A program made the position numbers and the translations under genes. A DNA stretch of 34,063 nt from JANNOG01 sp050329415 (GTDB taxonomy: Bacteria; Actinomycetota; Actinomycetes; Actinomycetales; JBBAYJ01), in assembly GCA_050329415.1 (NCBI GenBank), contig JBHJOS010000095.1, forward strand, positions 1-34,063, given 5' to 3'. The notes beneath the pieces are model-generated. The model saw only the letters and a program-made list of their open reading frames with translations, was not told the origin of the DNA and did no database searches. Shown here one piece after another: positions 1-6,811 of this stretch (positions are counted from its first letter, which is position 1; the number at the start of each line of letters is the position of its first letter).

Positions 1-71
1 TGGAGCGTCTCGGTCGTCAGGTGCAGCGTGCCGCGGATGCCTGACCCGAGCAGGTAGATGTCGGTGGTCAT
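1..71 (-). CDS. Tetrapyrrole-methylase-fold SAM methyltransferase, N-terminal fragment (candidate borosin-type N-methyltransferase)
   Basis: Only the first 23 codons are inside the window; the gene runs off the left edge. The ATG at 71 is preceded by a good ribosome site (ACGGAGG, five bases away). The peptide begins MTTDIYLLGSGIRGTLHLTT. A short hydrophobic beta strand followed by GxGIRG and then xLTxET is the pattern at the start of the tetrapyrrole (corrin/porphyrin) methylase fold. It is especially close to the borosin alpha-N-methyltransferases, whose start has the form VGTGI...LTLEAL. Those enzymes methylate backbone amides of a RiPP precursor. The gene lies 129 bp downstream of a precursor-like small gene on the same strand, which fits a split borosin arrangement. 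A tetrapyrrole-pathway methylase is the alternative, but no such genes are nearby. The fold call is moderate; the borosin role is inferred from context. Confidence 0.55.
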   Translation of the reverse strand, partial: MTTDIYLLGSGIRGTLHLTTETL

Positions 72-200
72 GGGTGCCTCCGTGTCGAGCCGCTGGTGGA
101 TGTGGCGGAGGTGGGGCGCCGCGCGCCGGTCGCACCCGAGAAGGCGATGGACCGGATCGCGCGACGCCCGGTGGTGAGTGGTGCGGAAGCCGCCGCGCGG

Positions 201-479
201 TCAGACCGGGTCGATCACGGCCGGGTCGGTGAGCTTGTTGCCGTTGTCGAGGACGAACGAGCGGAAGCTGCGGACGTCGACGCCCCACTCCTCCAGCGCG
301 ACGCGGCGCATGGTGGCCAGGACGGTGGCCTCGTCCGGGGTGAGGTCGGTGTCCTTCAGGGCCTCGGTGGGGTTGGCCATGAGGCGTTCGCGGAAGTCGA
401 TGTCGTCGGCGGCGCGGCGCAACACGTTCTCGACACGTTCCTTGCCGTCGGCGGTCAGTGGTTGGACGTCGATGGGCAT
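201..479 (-). CDS. Small NHLP/LigA-like peptide, candidate RiPP precursor
   Basis: A 92-aa protein with ATG at 479 behind a strong ribosome site (GAAGGAG, five bases away). Residues 25-60 form an acidic helical segment of the form FRERLMANPTEALKD...LTPDEATVL. This is the hallmark of nitrile-hydratase-leader-like (NHLP/Os1348) and LigA-like leader domains found in RiPP precursors, including the borosin-binding domain of split borosin precursors. The C-terminal tail, SFVLDNGNKLTDPAVIDPV, is short and non-helical and would be the candidate core. The gene lies between a class I methyltransferase upstream and a tetrapyrrole-methylase-fold enzyme downstream, all on the minus strand. I see no double-glycine cleavage site and no Cys or Ser/Thr-rich core, so lanthipeptide or thiazole chemistry is unlikely. 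The precursor role is inferred from the leader-like segment and the neighbours. Confidence 0.6.
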   Translation of the reverse strand: MPIDVQPLTADGKERVENVLRRAADDIDFRERLMANPTEALKDTDLTPDEATVLATMRRVALEEWGVDVRSFRSFVLDNGNKLTDPAVIDPV

Positions 480-568
480 GTTGTTCTCCTTCGTGGTAGA
501 GGTCGAAAAATGGCTTCTACGGTTCTACAATCCCTTCGAAAACAACAGGCGATCTAACGTGCTGGCGG

Positions 569-1468
569 TCAGGCGGTCGCGGTGAGGACGAGGCGGGTCG
601 AAGCGTCGTCGAATGGGCGACGATCGAAGTTGCCGTACGTTTCGATGACGGCGAGGCCGGCCTCTTCGAAGGCGGCGAGCATTTCGGGTGGGTGTCGGAA
701 GTAGATGTCGAGCCGGCTGTACCGACGTGCCAGGACCAGGCCATGGTCGTCGAGCGTCTCGTACATGCGGCGCCGGATGACGAGCCTGCGCGACAGGACG
801 TACATGGTGTGATCCCAGACGAGGGCGCGCAGGGCGGTATCCGGATCCTCGACCTCGGCGACGAAGGTGGTCCGGTCGTGACGAGCCTTCATGGTCGCCA
901 GGTTCGGGACGAACACGTCGGCGACCACCTGACCGCCGGGGGCGAGATGCCGCTTCGCACACCGCAACGCCGCGAGCAGGTCATCCTCGGTGGCAAGCTG
1001 GAAGAGCGAGGAGTACGGGATGACGACCAAGGGGTACCGCTCGTGGAGATCGGCTGTCCGGATGTCACCGACCTCCAACCGGACACTGCCGGCAAGACCC
1101 AGGGCTTGTGCCCGCTTCCGGGCCCGTTCGATCATGCTGGGCGAGGCATCCACCCCGGTGCCCGCGCCAACGGCGGCCGCGATGGACAAGAGGATCCGCC
1201 CGGTTCCGCAGGCTAACTCCAGAACAGGCCCACCGGACGCCTCGGCCACGTCCAGGTAGAAAGGCAGATCCTTCGTCGTCAAGTCCGCCGAGAGAGAATC
1301 GTAAATTCGGGCTTCCGCGGCGTACGTGTCCGAGCCGGCAGGAATCTCCTCCCGCGGGGGGTCAGCAGTCGACAACCTGAAGGGTGCGGTCGGCCGCGAA
1401 GTCACCGGGCGGAACTTGAACAGTCCTCGGCGCGCGACCCCGACTCGAGTATTCTCTACGCCGCCCAT
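569..1468 (-). CDS. Class I SAM-dependent methyltransferase
   Basis: With the ATG at 1468 this is a 299-aa Rossmann-fold methyltransferase. Motif I is VLELACGTG at about residues 82-90, followed by the GVDASPSMI acidic loop, VGDIRT (motif II), YSSLFQL (the post-II substrate region) and HLAPGGQVVADVF (motif III). The C-terminal half carries the beta strands RRMYETLDD and LDIYFRHPPEM typical of small-molecule methyltransferases. The start is uncertain. The conserved fold begins near residue 45, an open frame extends upstream to 1666, and the ATG at 1468 has only a distant AAAGG-type site, so a GTG at 1405 is possible. It ends 89 bp before the precursor-like gene and is probably co-transcribed with it. 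It could methylate the product or a tailoring intermediate; the substrate cannot be read from the sequence. Confidence 0.85.
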   Translation of the reverse strand: MGGVENTRVGVARRGLFKFRPVTSRPTAPFRLSTADPPREEIPAGSDTYAAEARIYDSLSADLTTKDLPFYLDVAEASGGPVLELACGTGRILLSIAAAVGAGTGVDASPSMIERARKRAQALGLAGSVRLEVGDIRTADLHERYPLVVIPYSSLFQLATEDDLLAALRCAKRHLAPGGQVVADVFVPNLATMKARHDRTTFVAEVEDPDTALRALVWDHTMYVLSRRLVIRRRMYETLDDHGLVLARRYSRLDIYFRHPPEMLAAFEEAGLAVIETYGNFDRRPFDDASTRLVLTATA

Positions 1469-1611
1469 GATTTTGACACAGACCTGCCTTTCGTAACGGT
1501 TGGCGCGGCCCAGTTCGGGGTGGAATCGGATCGCGCCGTATTTAATGAAGGTACCCCTTGTCGAGCCGTCAGGGCGTGCACCCAGTGGAGTACGCGGGGG
1601 TACGCGCCGCG

Positions 1612-1651
1612 GGTATGCAGTAGGGCGGCTGGAGGTGCGCCACTGCATACC
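1612..1651. promoter_or_regulatory. 10-bp perfect inverted repeat in the methyltransferase leader
   Basis: GGTATGCAGT at 1612-1621 is matched exactly by ACTGCATACC at 1642-1651, with a 20-base loop. The repeat sits about 145 bp upstream of the methyltransferase ATG (1468) and just downstream, on the minus strand, of the heptamer repeats at 1694-1722. It could be an operator for a dimeric regulator or a hairpin in the 5' untranslated RNA. The adjoining 1590-1616 stretch contains two more GTACGCG/GCGGGTA-like half repeats. Confidence 0.4.
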
Positions 1652-1693
1652 ACGACCGTGACCCAAATCTGTTCATTGGTCCACGTACTGACA

Positions 1694-1722
1694 ACGAACC
1701 GGCCACGAACCGAGAACGAACC
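1694..1722. promoter_or_regulatory. Three 7-bp direct repeats with 4-bp spacers (SARP/OmpR-type operator)
   Basis: ACGAACC occurs perfectly at 1694-1700, 1705-1711 and 1716-1722 (GGTTCGT on the minus strand), with 4-bp spacers and therefore an exact 11-bp period. Heptamers at one-turn spacing are the known target layout of Streptomyces antibiotic regulatory proteins (SARPs) and related winged-helix OmpR-type regulators, which bind just upstream of the -10 element. Read towards the RiPP-like cluster, a TACGTG -10-like hexamer follows six bases after the last repeat (1682-1687). Read to the right, TACACG (1731-1736) follows after eight bases. The direction is therefore not settled. No SARP gene is in the window. 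Confidence 0.5.
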
Positions 1723-2176
1723 AGCGCCGTTACACGCGCACCCGATTCACGCCGCTACGCTGCAGATCAAAGAACAGTGAGACCTGCTCGGGATGATCGG
1801 GAGACCTGCCCGCCGACGGTCACAAGATCAGCCCGGTGATGGCCATGGGACCTGCCGGTGGTGGTCGTCGCGGTCGGCTTGCTCAGACGCCGGCAGATCG
1901 ACTGGGTGGCGATCTGGGACCGCCAGGGCGCCGTCGACCGTGGTGGCGAGTTGCGCCGCCACTGTCGTGGGCAGCGCTCCACGCTGCCTACCCGTAGACA
2001 CCGTCCGGCCGGAAGGAGCCCGACGACAGATCCGACTGGTCGTCACCACTGACGATCCTGCGAACGGCGGCCCCGCCGGCTCCTGGCGAGTCCGCCCCGG
2101 GGACGGGGCGAGGGGCCCTCATCCTCGCTTACCGGACGTCTCGCACTCAGCTACGCTGCGTGAGCGGTCTGTTGCG
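1723..2176. other. Stretch without a recognisable gene
   Basis: Open frames exist on the plus strand here, but their translations show no familiar motif. The frame of the truncated XRE gene stays open back to 1793, but that upstream part is arginine- and serine-rich, with no ribosome site and no domain. A small GC hairpin of the form CGCCCC...GGGGCG lies near 2093-2110. Confidence 0.4.
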
Positions 2177-2617
2177 GTGGAAGGTGCAGGGGTCGTGGTC
2201 GGGGTCGTGCGGCAGTGGACGGGACACGAGACCCGACTGCTGCGCCGGGCGCCGCGGATGACGATCGCGGAGTTCGCCGAGCACCTGGGGGTCACGACCC
2301 GGGCGGTGGACAAGTGGGAAGCCCGCAGAGCCAGCATCACACCGCGACCGGAACTCCAGCGCGCCCTCGACACCGTGCTCGCGGGCGCCGACCCCGCAGT
2401 ACGCGCCCGGCTGCTCTCCCGGGTGGACGGAGCCGCCCACCCAGGCTCCCCGGCCGACGCGTCCACACCCGAGGAGCAACCTGTAGCGGACGCCGACGCG
2501 CCGTCGTCCGTCGAGTCCTGGGATCTGGGGACGCGGGCTCCGGGGCCGTCGAGCCGCGTCCCGCTGTCGCGGGACTTGTCGGCGGGTCTACGGGACGTCG
2601 TCAGGGCTCCGGCATAG
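2177..2617 (+). pseudogene. XRE-type helix-turn-helix regulator, 3' end cut off by the insertion sequence
   Basis: From the GTG at 2177 the product begins VEGAGVVV and continues into QWTGHETRLLRRAPRMTI and EFAEHLGVTTRAVDKWE, then TPRPELQRALDTVLAGA. This is the N-terminal Cro/C1-type DNA-binding domain of a large actinobacterial regulator family, recognisable by the tryptophan-threonine-glycine start and the ITPRP linker after the recognition helix. Full-length members usually carry a long helical C-terminal part. Here only a proline/serine-rich tail follows, and the frame runs into the insertion sequence at 2602, with the stop TAG lying inside its terminal repeat. The gene is therefore truncated. 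The true start is uncertain because an in-frame GTG at 2195 and an open frame back to 1793 both exist. DNA-binding capacity may survive. Confidence 0.6.
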
Positions 2618-2621
2618 CCGG
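2602..2621 (+). repeat. Left terminal inverted repeat of the ISAs1 element
   Basis: The repeat begins CAGGGCTCCGGCATAGCCGG. Compared with the right end read inwards (CAGGGGGTCGGCAAAGTCGT), the first five bases and the CGGCA core agree, 14 of 20 in all. Confidence 0.7.
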
Positions 2622-2676
2622 CTGATCATGGCTATGACCTGCGGGTTTGGTGTCGCGATCGGCGGCGTGGCGTGGT

Positions 2677-2746
2677 GACGGGCGCGGTTTGCGCGGTTTG
2701 GATGGCGGTTCTCACACCAAGCCATCTGCCGAGGACCGCGCCCGTC
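2677..2746 (+). promoter_or_regulatory. Long hairpin abutting the transposase start codon
   Basis: GACGGGCGCGGT (2677-2688) is matched exactly by ACCGCGCCCGTC (2735-2746), and inside it GATGGC (2701-2706) pairs with GCCATC (2721-2726). The 3' arm ends one base before the transposase ATG at 2748, and no clear ribosome site lies in front of that ATG. In several insertion sequences such a structure blocks translation from read-through transcripts, which may be its role here. Confidence 0.5.
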
Positions 2747-2747
2747 G

Positions 2748-3391
2748 ATGTCATCTTCCCCGATTCCTGCCGTGCCCCGGCTCCTTCGAGGCAGCCTTCG
2801 AGACGCCACCCTGCTGCAGGTGCTGGCACGGGTCCCGGATCCGCGTGACCGCCGCGGTGTGCGTCATCCTCTGGTCGGGCTGCTGGCCGCCTCGATGTGC
2901 GCGGTCCTGGCCGGAGCTCGTTCGTTCGCTGCGATCGCGGACTGGGTCGGTGAGCTGGCGATGGACGATCGGGTCCGGCTGGGACTGACGCGGCAGTCCG
3001 TTCCGGAGGAGTCGACGTTCCGGCGGGTCCTGTCTAGCCTCGACGCGGCCGTGCTCGACGCGCTGGTCGGGGCGTTCATGTGGACCCGCACCAGCGTGGT
3101 CGCCGGGCGGCGGGTGATCGCGGTCGACGGCAAGACTACCCGCGGCGCTCGGACCGCGGCCGAGCCTGCACCGCATCTGGTCGCCGCGATGGATCACACC
3201 ACGGCAGTTGTCCTGGGACAGCTCGCCGTGACCGCCAAGAGCAACGAGATCCCAGCGGTGCGAACACTTCTGGCCACCTTCGACCTGTCCGGTGTCGTGG
3301 TCACGGTGGACGCGATGCACACCCAGGCCGACACCGCGACCGCCATCGTGGTGGCCGGCGGGGACTACGTGTTCACGGTGAAGGCGAACCG
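2748..3391 (+). CDS. ISAs1 transposase, exon 1
   Basis: The first 214 codons plus two bases of codon 215 of an ISAs1-family DDE transposase. The N-terminal part (DPRDRRGVRHPLVGLLAAS, then AGARSFAAIADW) is the usual helical DNA-binding region. AVDGKTTRGAR near residue 125 carries the first catalytic aspartate and VTVDAMHTQ near residue 186 the second. The exon ends in the conserved DYVFTVKANR. Reading on into the intron gives unrelated residues and a stop at 3462-3464. Catalytic residue three lies in exon 2, so neither half alone can transpose. The ATG at 2748 follows the hairpin described above; GTG at 2772 is an alternative start. Confidence 0.85.
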
Positions 3392-3919
3392 GTGCGCCAC
3401 GAGGCGCTCTGTCACATCCCCACCGCAGGTGGGACGGACTCGAAGGGAGGTCTGCTGGGTCTAATGGCTTACCTGGATCCGAAAGGTGAAGGGGACCAGA
3501 GCATGCCAGGAAACCGACGGCCGGGCTCAGATGCCTGAGACGGGGTGTCGGGGGACCCGTGCGGTATGGCGAAGGCTTGACTGCTTGAACCCCAATCTCC
3601 AGCGGCAGCAATTTGCTGCGACCGGAACGGCATCTGTAACCGGTGCTCGTCGTGGTCGGGGCGTGCTGGTTCGCCCCGGTCATCCTTCGCGGCGAGAGCG
3701 ATGCCCAGCGAGGGCATTCAAGGAGATGAGTGGGGCGCCTGGGCCGCACTGTCGTGTGACAGAGGCGAACGTGGGAGCACCGTCCCAGCACGGCTGGCGG
3801 TGACGGAGTGCTCGTAGTAGTCGCCGGAGTGACGCCCGGCCACGGGGAACGGGAAAGCCGTTCACAGGGCGAAGGGGCACAGGTGATGCGGATGACGAGG
3901 AACGGTGGAGGTATGCGCA

Positions 3920-5689
3920 ATGCAGAACGCTGACACGGTGCTCGACGTCCTGCGTGAACGAGGCAGGCGGGGCCTGCCTCTGGAACGGCTGTATCGGCAA
4001 CTGTTCAACGAACAGTTGTTCCTGGTGGCCTACGGGCGGATCTACGCAAATGATGGTGCGATGACACCCGGGGTTGATGGGGAAACACCCGACGGGATGA
4101 GCCTGGACGTGATCCGGGACATCATCGGCCGGTTGCGAACTGAACGTTACCGGTTCGCTCCGGTCAGGCGGGTGTATATCCCGAAGAAGAACGGGACCCG
4201 GCGGCCCCTGGGGTTGCCTGCCTGGTCGGACAAGCTTGTCGGGGAAGTCGTGCGCCTGCTGTTGGAGGCGTACTACGAACCGCAGTTCTCGGCCAGGTCG
4301 CACGGGTTCCGGCCAGGGCGGGGCTGTCACACGGCACTCGACGAGATCGCCTCGACATGGACCGGCACAACCTGGTTCATCGAGGGCGACATCGCCGACT
4401 GCTTCGGCAGTCTCGATCATGAGGTCCTGCTCGCGATCCTCCGTGAGCGAATCCACGACCAGCGGTTCTTGCAACTGGTGGCCGGGATGTTGCGGGCGGG
4501 GTACCTGGAGGATTGGACCTGGCACGCCACGTACTCGGGCGCGCCGCAGGGCGGGGTCGTCTCGCCCATCCTGTCCAACATTTACCTCGACCGCCTCGAC
4601 ACCTTCGTGGAACACCACCTGGTCCCGGCCTGGACACGCGGACACGTCCGACGGAGAAACCGGGAGTACAGCAACATTACGCGCAAGATCGCTTACTGGA
4701 AGAGCAAAGGCGACCGCGGCAAGGTCGCGGCCCTACGTAAACTCCAGCGGGCGATCCCCAGCGTTGATGTTCACGACCCGGAATACCGGCGGTTGCGGTA
4801 CATCCGCTATGCCGACGATCACCTTTTGGGGTTCGCCGGCACGAAGGCCGAAGCCGAGGAGATCAAGGAACGGCTCGCCACGTTCCTCCGTGACGAGCTG
4901 ACACTCACTCTCTCCACCGAGAAGACCGTGATCACCCATGCCCGCACCCACAAGGCGCGGTTCCTCGGCTACGACATCTGGACACGACAGGCTGACACCT
5001 GGCACACCGGTGGCGGTCGCTCGCTCAACGGCATCATCGCTCTCGGAGTGCCCCCGCAAGCCGTCGACGCCAGATGCCGGACCTATCAACGTGGGCAGGG
5101 CAAACCCCTGATCCGCAACGATCTGATCCGGACCAGCGACTACCACATCGTCGCGATGTTCGGCACGGAGTACCGAGGATACGTCCAGTACTACCAGATG
5201 GCCGGAAACATCAACCGGTTGAACAAGCTCCGCTGGGCAATGGAACGGTCGATGATGTCGACCCTGGCCGCCAAGTACCGACGCCCGCCGTGGGTCATGC
5301 GCAGCCGCTATCAAACCACCGTCCTCACCCCGCATGGGAAACGACGGTGTTTCGAAGCGACTCAACGCGCCCCCTCAGGCGCGGTCTTCACAGCCAGGTT
5401 CGGCGGAATACCGCTACGACGCCGCAAACACGCCCGCCTGATCGATGGGGCGTGGCCAGCCCGTCGCGGTACTCAACTCATCGCCCGGCTCACCGCTGGT
5501 ATCTGCGAACTCTGCGACTCGCGTGACGGGATCACCGTCCACCACGTCAAGCGACTCACCGACCTCAACCGATACGCCACCTCGACCGCACCACAGTGGG
5601 TGACGGCGATGCGCGCCCGACGACGGAAGACCCTGATCGTCTGCGCTCACTGCCACCACACCATCCACCAGCGACCGATCACGCAGTAG
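3920..5689 (+). CDS. ltrA: Group II intron-encoded reverse transcriptase/maturase with HNH endonuclease
   Basis: A 589-aa protein from the ATG at 3920, which follows GGTGGAGG at good spacing; an in-frame GTG fifteen bases upstream has no such site. The reverse transcriptase runs from about residue 20 to 330. It shows DGETPDGMS, YIPKKNGTRRPLGLP, SHGFRPGRGCHTAL, the catalytic aspartate in IEGDIADCFGSLDH, SGAPQGGVVSPILSNIYL and the catalytic YADD (IRYADDHLLGF). The maturase/thumb domain X follows (TEKTVITHA...ARFLGYDI, then YVQYYQMAGNINRLNKL). The C-terminus is an HNH endonuclease zinc finger: CELCDS, VHHVKRL, CAHCHHTIH. The protein binds the intron RNA, promotes its splicing, and copies it into new DNA targets after nicking the second strand. 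All motifs look intact, so the intron may be active. Confidence 0.95.
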   Translation: MQNADTVLDVLRERGRRGLPLERLYRQLFNEQLFLVAYGRIYANDGAMTPGVDGETPDGMSLDVIRDIIGRLRTERYRFAPVRRVYIPKKNGTRRPLGLPAWSDKLVGEVVRLLLEAYYEPQFSARSHGFRPGRGCHTALDEIASTWTGTTWFIEGDIADCFGSLDHEVLLAILRERIHDQRFLQLVAGMLRAGYLEDWTWHATYSGAPQGGVVSPILSNIYLDRLDTFVEHHLVPAWTRGHVRRRNREYSNITRKIAYWKSKGDRGKVAALRKLQRAIPSVDVHDPEYRRLRYIRYADDHLLGFAGTKAEAEEIKERLATFLRDELTLTLSTEKTVITHARTHKARFLGYDIWTRQADTWHTGGGRSLNGIIALGVPPQAVDARCRTYQRGQGKPLIRNDLIRTSDYHIVAMFGTEYRGYVQYYQMAGNINRLNKLRWAMERSMMSTLAAKYRRPPWVMRSRYQTTVLTPHGKRRCFEATQRAPSGAVFTARFGGIPLRRRKHARLIDGAWPARRGTQLIARLTAGICELCDSRDGITVHHVKRLTDLNRYATSTAPQWVTAMRARRRKTLIVCAHCHHTIHQRPITQ

Positions 5690-5699
5690 CACCACTGAA

Positions 5700-5796
5700 G
5701 AGCCGGGTGCGGGGAAACTCGCACGCCCGGTTCGGCGAGCGGCCTGGGGAAACGGGCTCGGGACAACCCGAGCACCGCGCCCCAGGCCGACTCGAC
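5700..5796 (+). ncRNA. Group II intron domains V and VI
   Basis: Domain V (5700-5733) is a 34-base hairpin of classic form: it starts GAGCCGGG with the catalytic AGC at 5701-5703, closes on a GAAA tetraloop, and ends CCCGGTTC. In domain VI, CGAG (5736-5739) plus CGGCCTGGGG (5740-5749) pair perfectly with CCCCAGGCCG (5780-5789) and CTCG (5791-5794). A single A at 5790 is left bulged. That is the lariat branch point, the seventh base from the 3' splice site at 5796, the canonical distance. An inner stem GCTCGGG/CCCGAGC caps it. Confidence 0.9.
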
Positions 5797-6304
5797 ACCC
5801 ACCCTGCACGCCCTGCTGGCCGCACTGCCCTGGACGAAGGTGCCGGTGGCCCACGACGCCCGCGAGGCCGGGCACGGCCGCCGGGAATGGCGCACCCTGA
5901 AAGTCACCGCCGTCGGTGCCGACGGAGCCGGTCTCGGGTTCCCCCACGCCGCCCAGGCCATCCGCCTCACCCGCCGCCGCCGACACCCGAGCACTCACCG
6001 ATGGTCGACCGAGACCGTCTACGCGATCACGTCCCTGACCGCCACCCAGGCCACCGGCACCGACCTCGCCGAGATCGCCCGCGGCCACTGGGGCATCGAG
6101 GACCGCCTCCACTGGGTCCGCGACGTGACCTTCGACGAAGACCGATCTCAGATCCGCGCCCGCAACGGCCCCCGACTCATGGCCACCCTGCGTAACCTCG
6201 CGATCGCCATCCTCCGCCTGTCCGGAGTCACCAACATCGCCCGCGCCCTGCGCTACCACGCCCGCCACTCCGGCAGACCCCTACACGCGATCATGACCTG
6301 CTAA
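5797..6304 (+). CDS. ISAs1 transposase, exon 2
   Basis: The second exon supplies the third base of codon 215 and the remaining 168 codons, ending at TAA 6302-6304. It begins PTLHALLAALPW and contains the REWRTLKV strand. The conserved C-terminal catalytic block IARGHWGIEDRLHWVRD, then TFDEDRSQIR, carries the glutamate of the DDE triad, and TLRNLAIAILR follows. The intron therefore sits between catalytic aspartate two and the glutamate, and transposition requires splicing. The stop overlaps the start of the right terminal repeat (6304-6323), normal for compact elements. Confidence 0.85.
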
Positions 6305-6551
6305 CGACTTTGCCGACCCCCTGGAGGACGGCCGAGCCCTCGCGGAAGCCCGTGAACTCGACCCAAACCGCGTCGATGACCTCCCTCGGCCGCCGGCCCG
6401 TGATCGAGGTCGCACCATGCAGGGTCAGCGCGATCCGCTCCAGGGTGGCCTGGAACTCACTGCACAGGCGGGCGACCTCGGCGAGCGGGAGGCGGCCCTG
6501 GGCGGCGGGGCCACGGGCGGTGATCGTCAGTCGCGCATCCGACGTGTCCAC
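6291..6551 (-). pseudogene. Hypothetical protein truncated by the insertion sequence
   Basis: The GTG at 6551 has an excellent ribosome site (GGGAGGT, five bases away). The product begins MDTSDARLTITARG, continues LPLAEVARLCSEFQATLERIAL and then RRPREVIDAVWVEFTGF. From memory this resembles a family of actinobacterial hypothetical proteins of roughly 250 residues in which a helical EFQ..LERIA segment is followed by a beta strand ending GSAVL; I cannot give it a function. The native sequence stops at GSAVL. The codons after 6323 (QGVGKVVSRS) come from the right end of the insertion sequence, which also provides the stop. The rest of the gene is not found on the left side of the element, so it has been lost. 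Confidence 0.55.
6304..6323 (-). repeat. Right terminal inverted repeat of the ISAs1 element
   Basis: Read on the minus strand from 6323 it is CAGGGGGTCGGCAAAGTCGT, matching the left end at 14 of 20 positions, including the outermost CAGGG and the inner CGGCA. Confidence 0.7.
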
Positions 6552-6592
6552 GGGCCACCTCCCTCATCGGCACGTCGGGCGATCGTTTCCCA

Positions 6593-6811
6593 TCACCCCT
6601 GAGGGCCGCCGCCAGGCACGGACTCGGCGGCGTGGCGGCGATCGTTCTCCTCGAGCAGGCGATGGAGCAGCTCGGACCGGGCGTCCCGGTCGACCGTCCA
6701 GCGGGCGCCGAGAACCGGAGGAGCCGTCGGGTTCCGGGGTACCGGTGCCGGACTACCCGGCGGAGACGACGTAGGCCTGCGGGACGAGCGCGAGCTCGGC
6801 CGCGGTGTCAC
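6593..6811 (-). CDS. Possible small hypothetical protein
   Basis: A short minus-strand frame ends 42 bp before the truncated gene at 6551. Its C-terminal 40 residues, including LGARWTVDRDARSELLHRLL followed by EENDRRHAAE, look like a real acidic/basic helix. The only start I can find (GTG 6811) lacks a ribosome site and would overlap the end of the upstream membrane-protein gene by 59 bp. It is either a translationally coupled small gene or a remnant. No function recognised. Confidence 0.25.
   Translation of the reverse strand: MTPRPSSRSSRRPTSSPPGSPAPVPRNPTAPPVLGARWTVDRDARSELLHRLLEENDRRHAAESVPGGGPQG

Larger units (their letters stand above)
3392..5796 (+). mobile_element. Group II intron (retroelement) inside the transposase gene
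   Basis: The intron begins GTGCGCC at 3392, the standard 5' consensus, and ends CGAC at 5796, giving the usual 3' AY. A reverse-transcriptase/maturase frame occupies domain IV. Domains V and VI are clearly visible near the 3' end. Removing 3392-5796 joins codon 215 as CG|A (Arg) and continues as ProThrLeuHis, exactly the family sequence after KANR, giving a 383-aa transposase. The last six exon bases, GAACCG (IBS1), could pair with TGGTTC at 3667-3672 as a candidate EBS1 (five Watson-Crick pairs plus one G-U); this pairing is tentative. Domains I-III (3392-3919) were not folded in detail. Confidence 0.88.
2602..6323 (+). mobile_element. ISAs1-family insertion sequence carrying a group II intron
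   Basis: The element is bounded by imperfect inverted repeats that start CAGGG at both ends (2602-2621 and 6304-6323; 14 of 20 bases match). It encodes one ISAs1-type DDE transposase, which a group II intron splits. Total length is 3722 bp; without the 2405-bp intron it would be 1317 bp, the normal size for this family. The right boundary agrees with an independent clue: the neighbouring minus-strand gene loses its family resemblance exactly at 6323. I see no matching 8-10 bp target duplication outside the repeats (GGGACGTCGT on the left, GAGGACGGCC on the right), so the flanks were probably rearranged after insertion. Confidence 0.85.

Noticed and set aside
1858..2052. Short plus-strand frame before the XRE gene, with IDWVAIWDRQGAVDRGGEL
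   Set aside because: No ribosome site and no family recognised; not supported well enough to call a gene.
2634..2642. ATGACCTGC present at 2634 and again near 6293, considered as target duplication of the insertion sequence
   Set aside because: Both copies lie inside the element when the CAGGG inverted repeats are taken as the ends, and the flanking gene loses its family resemblance at 6323, not at 6302.
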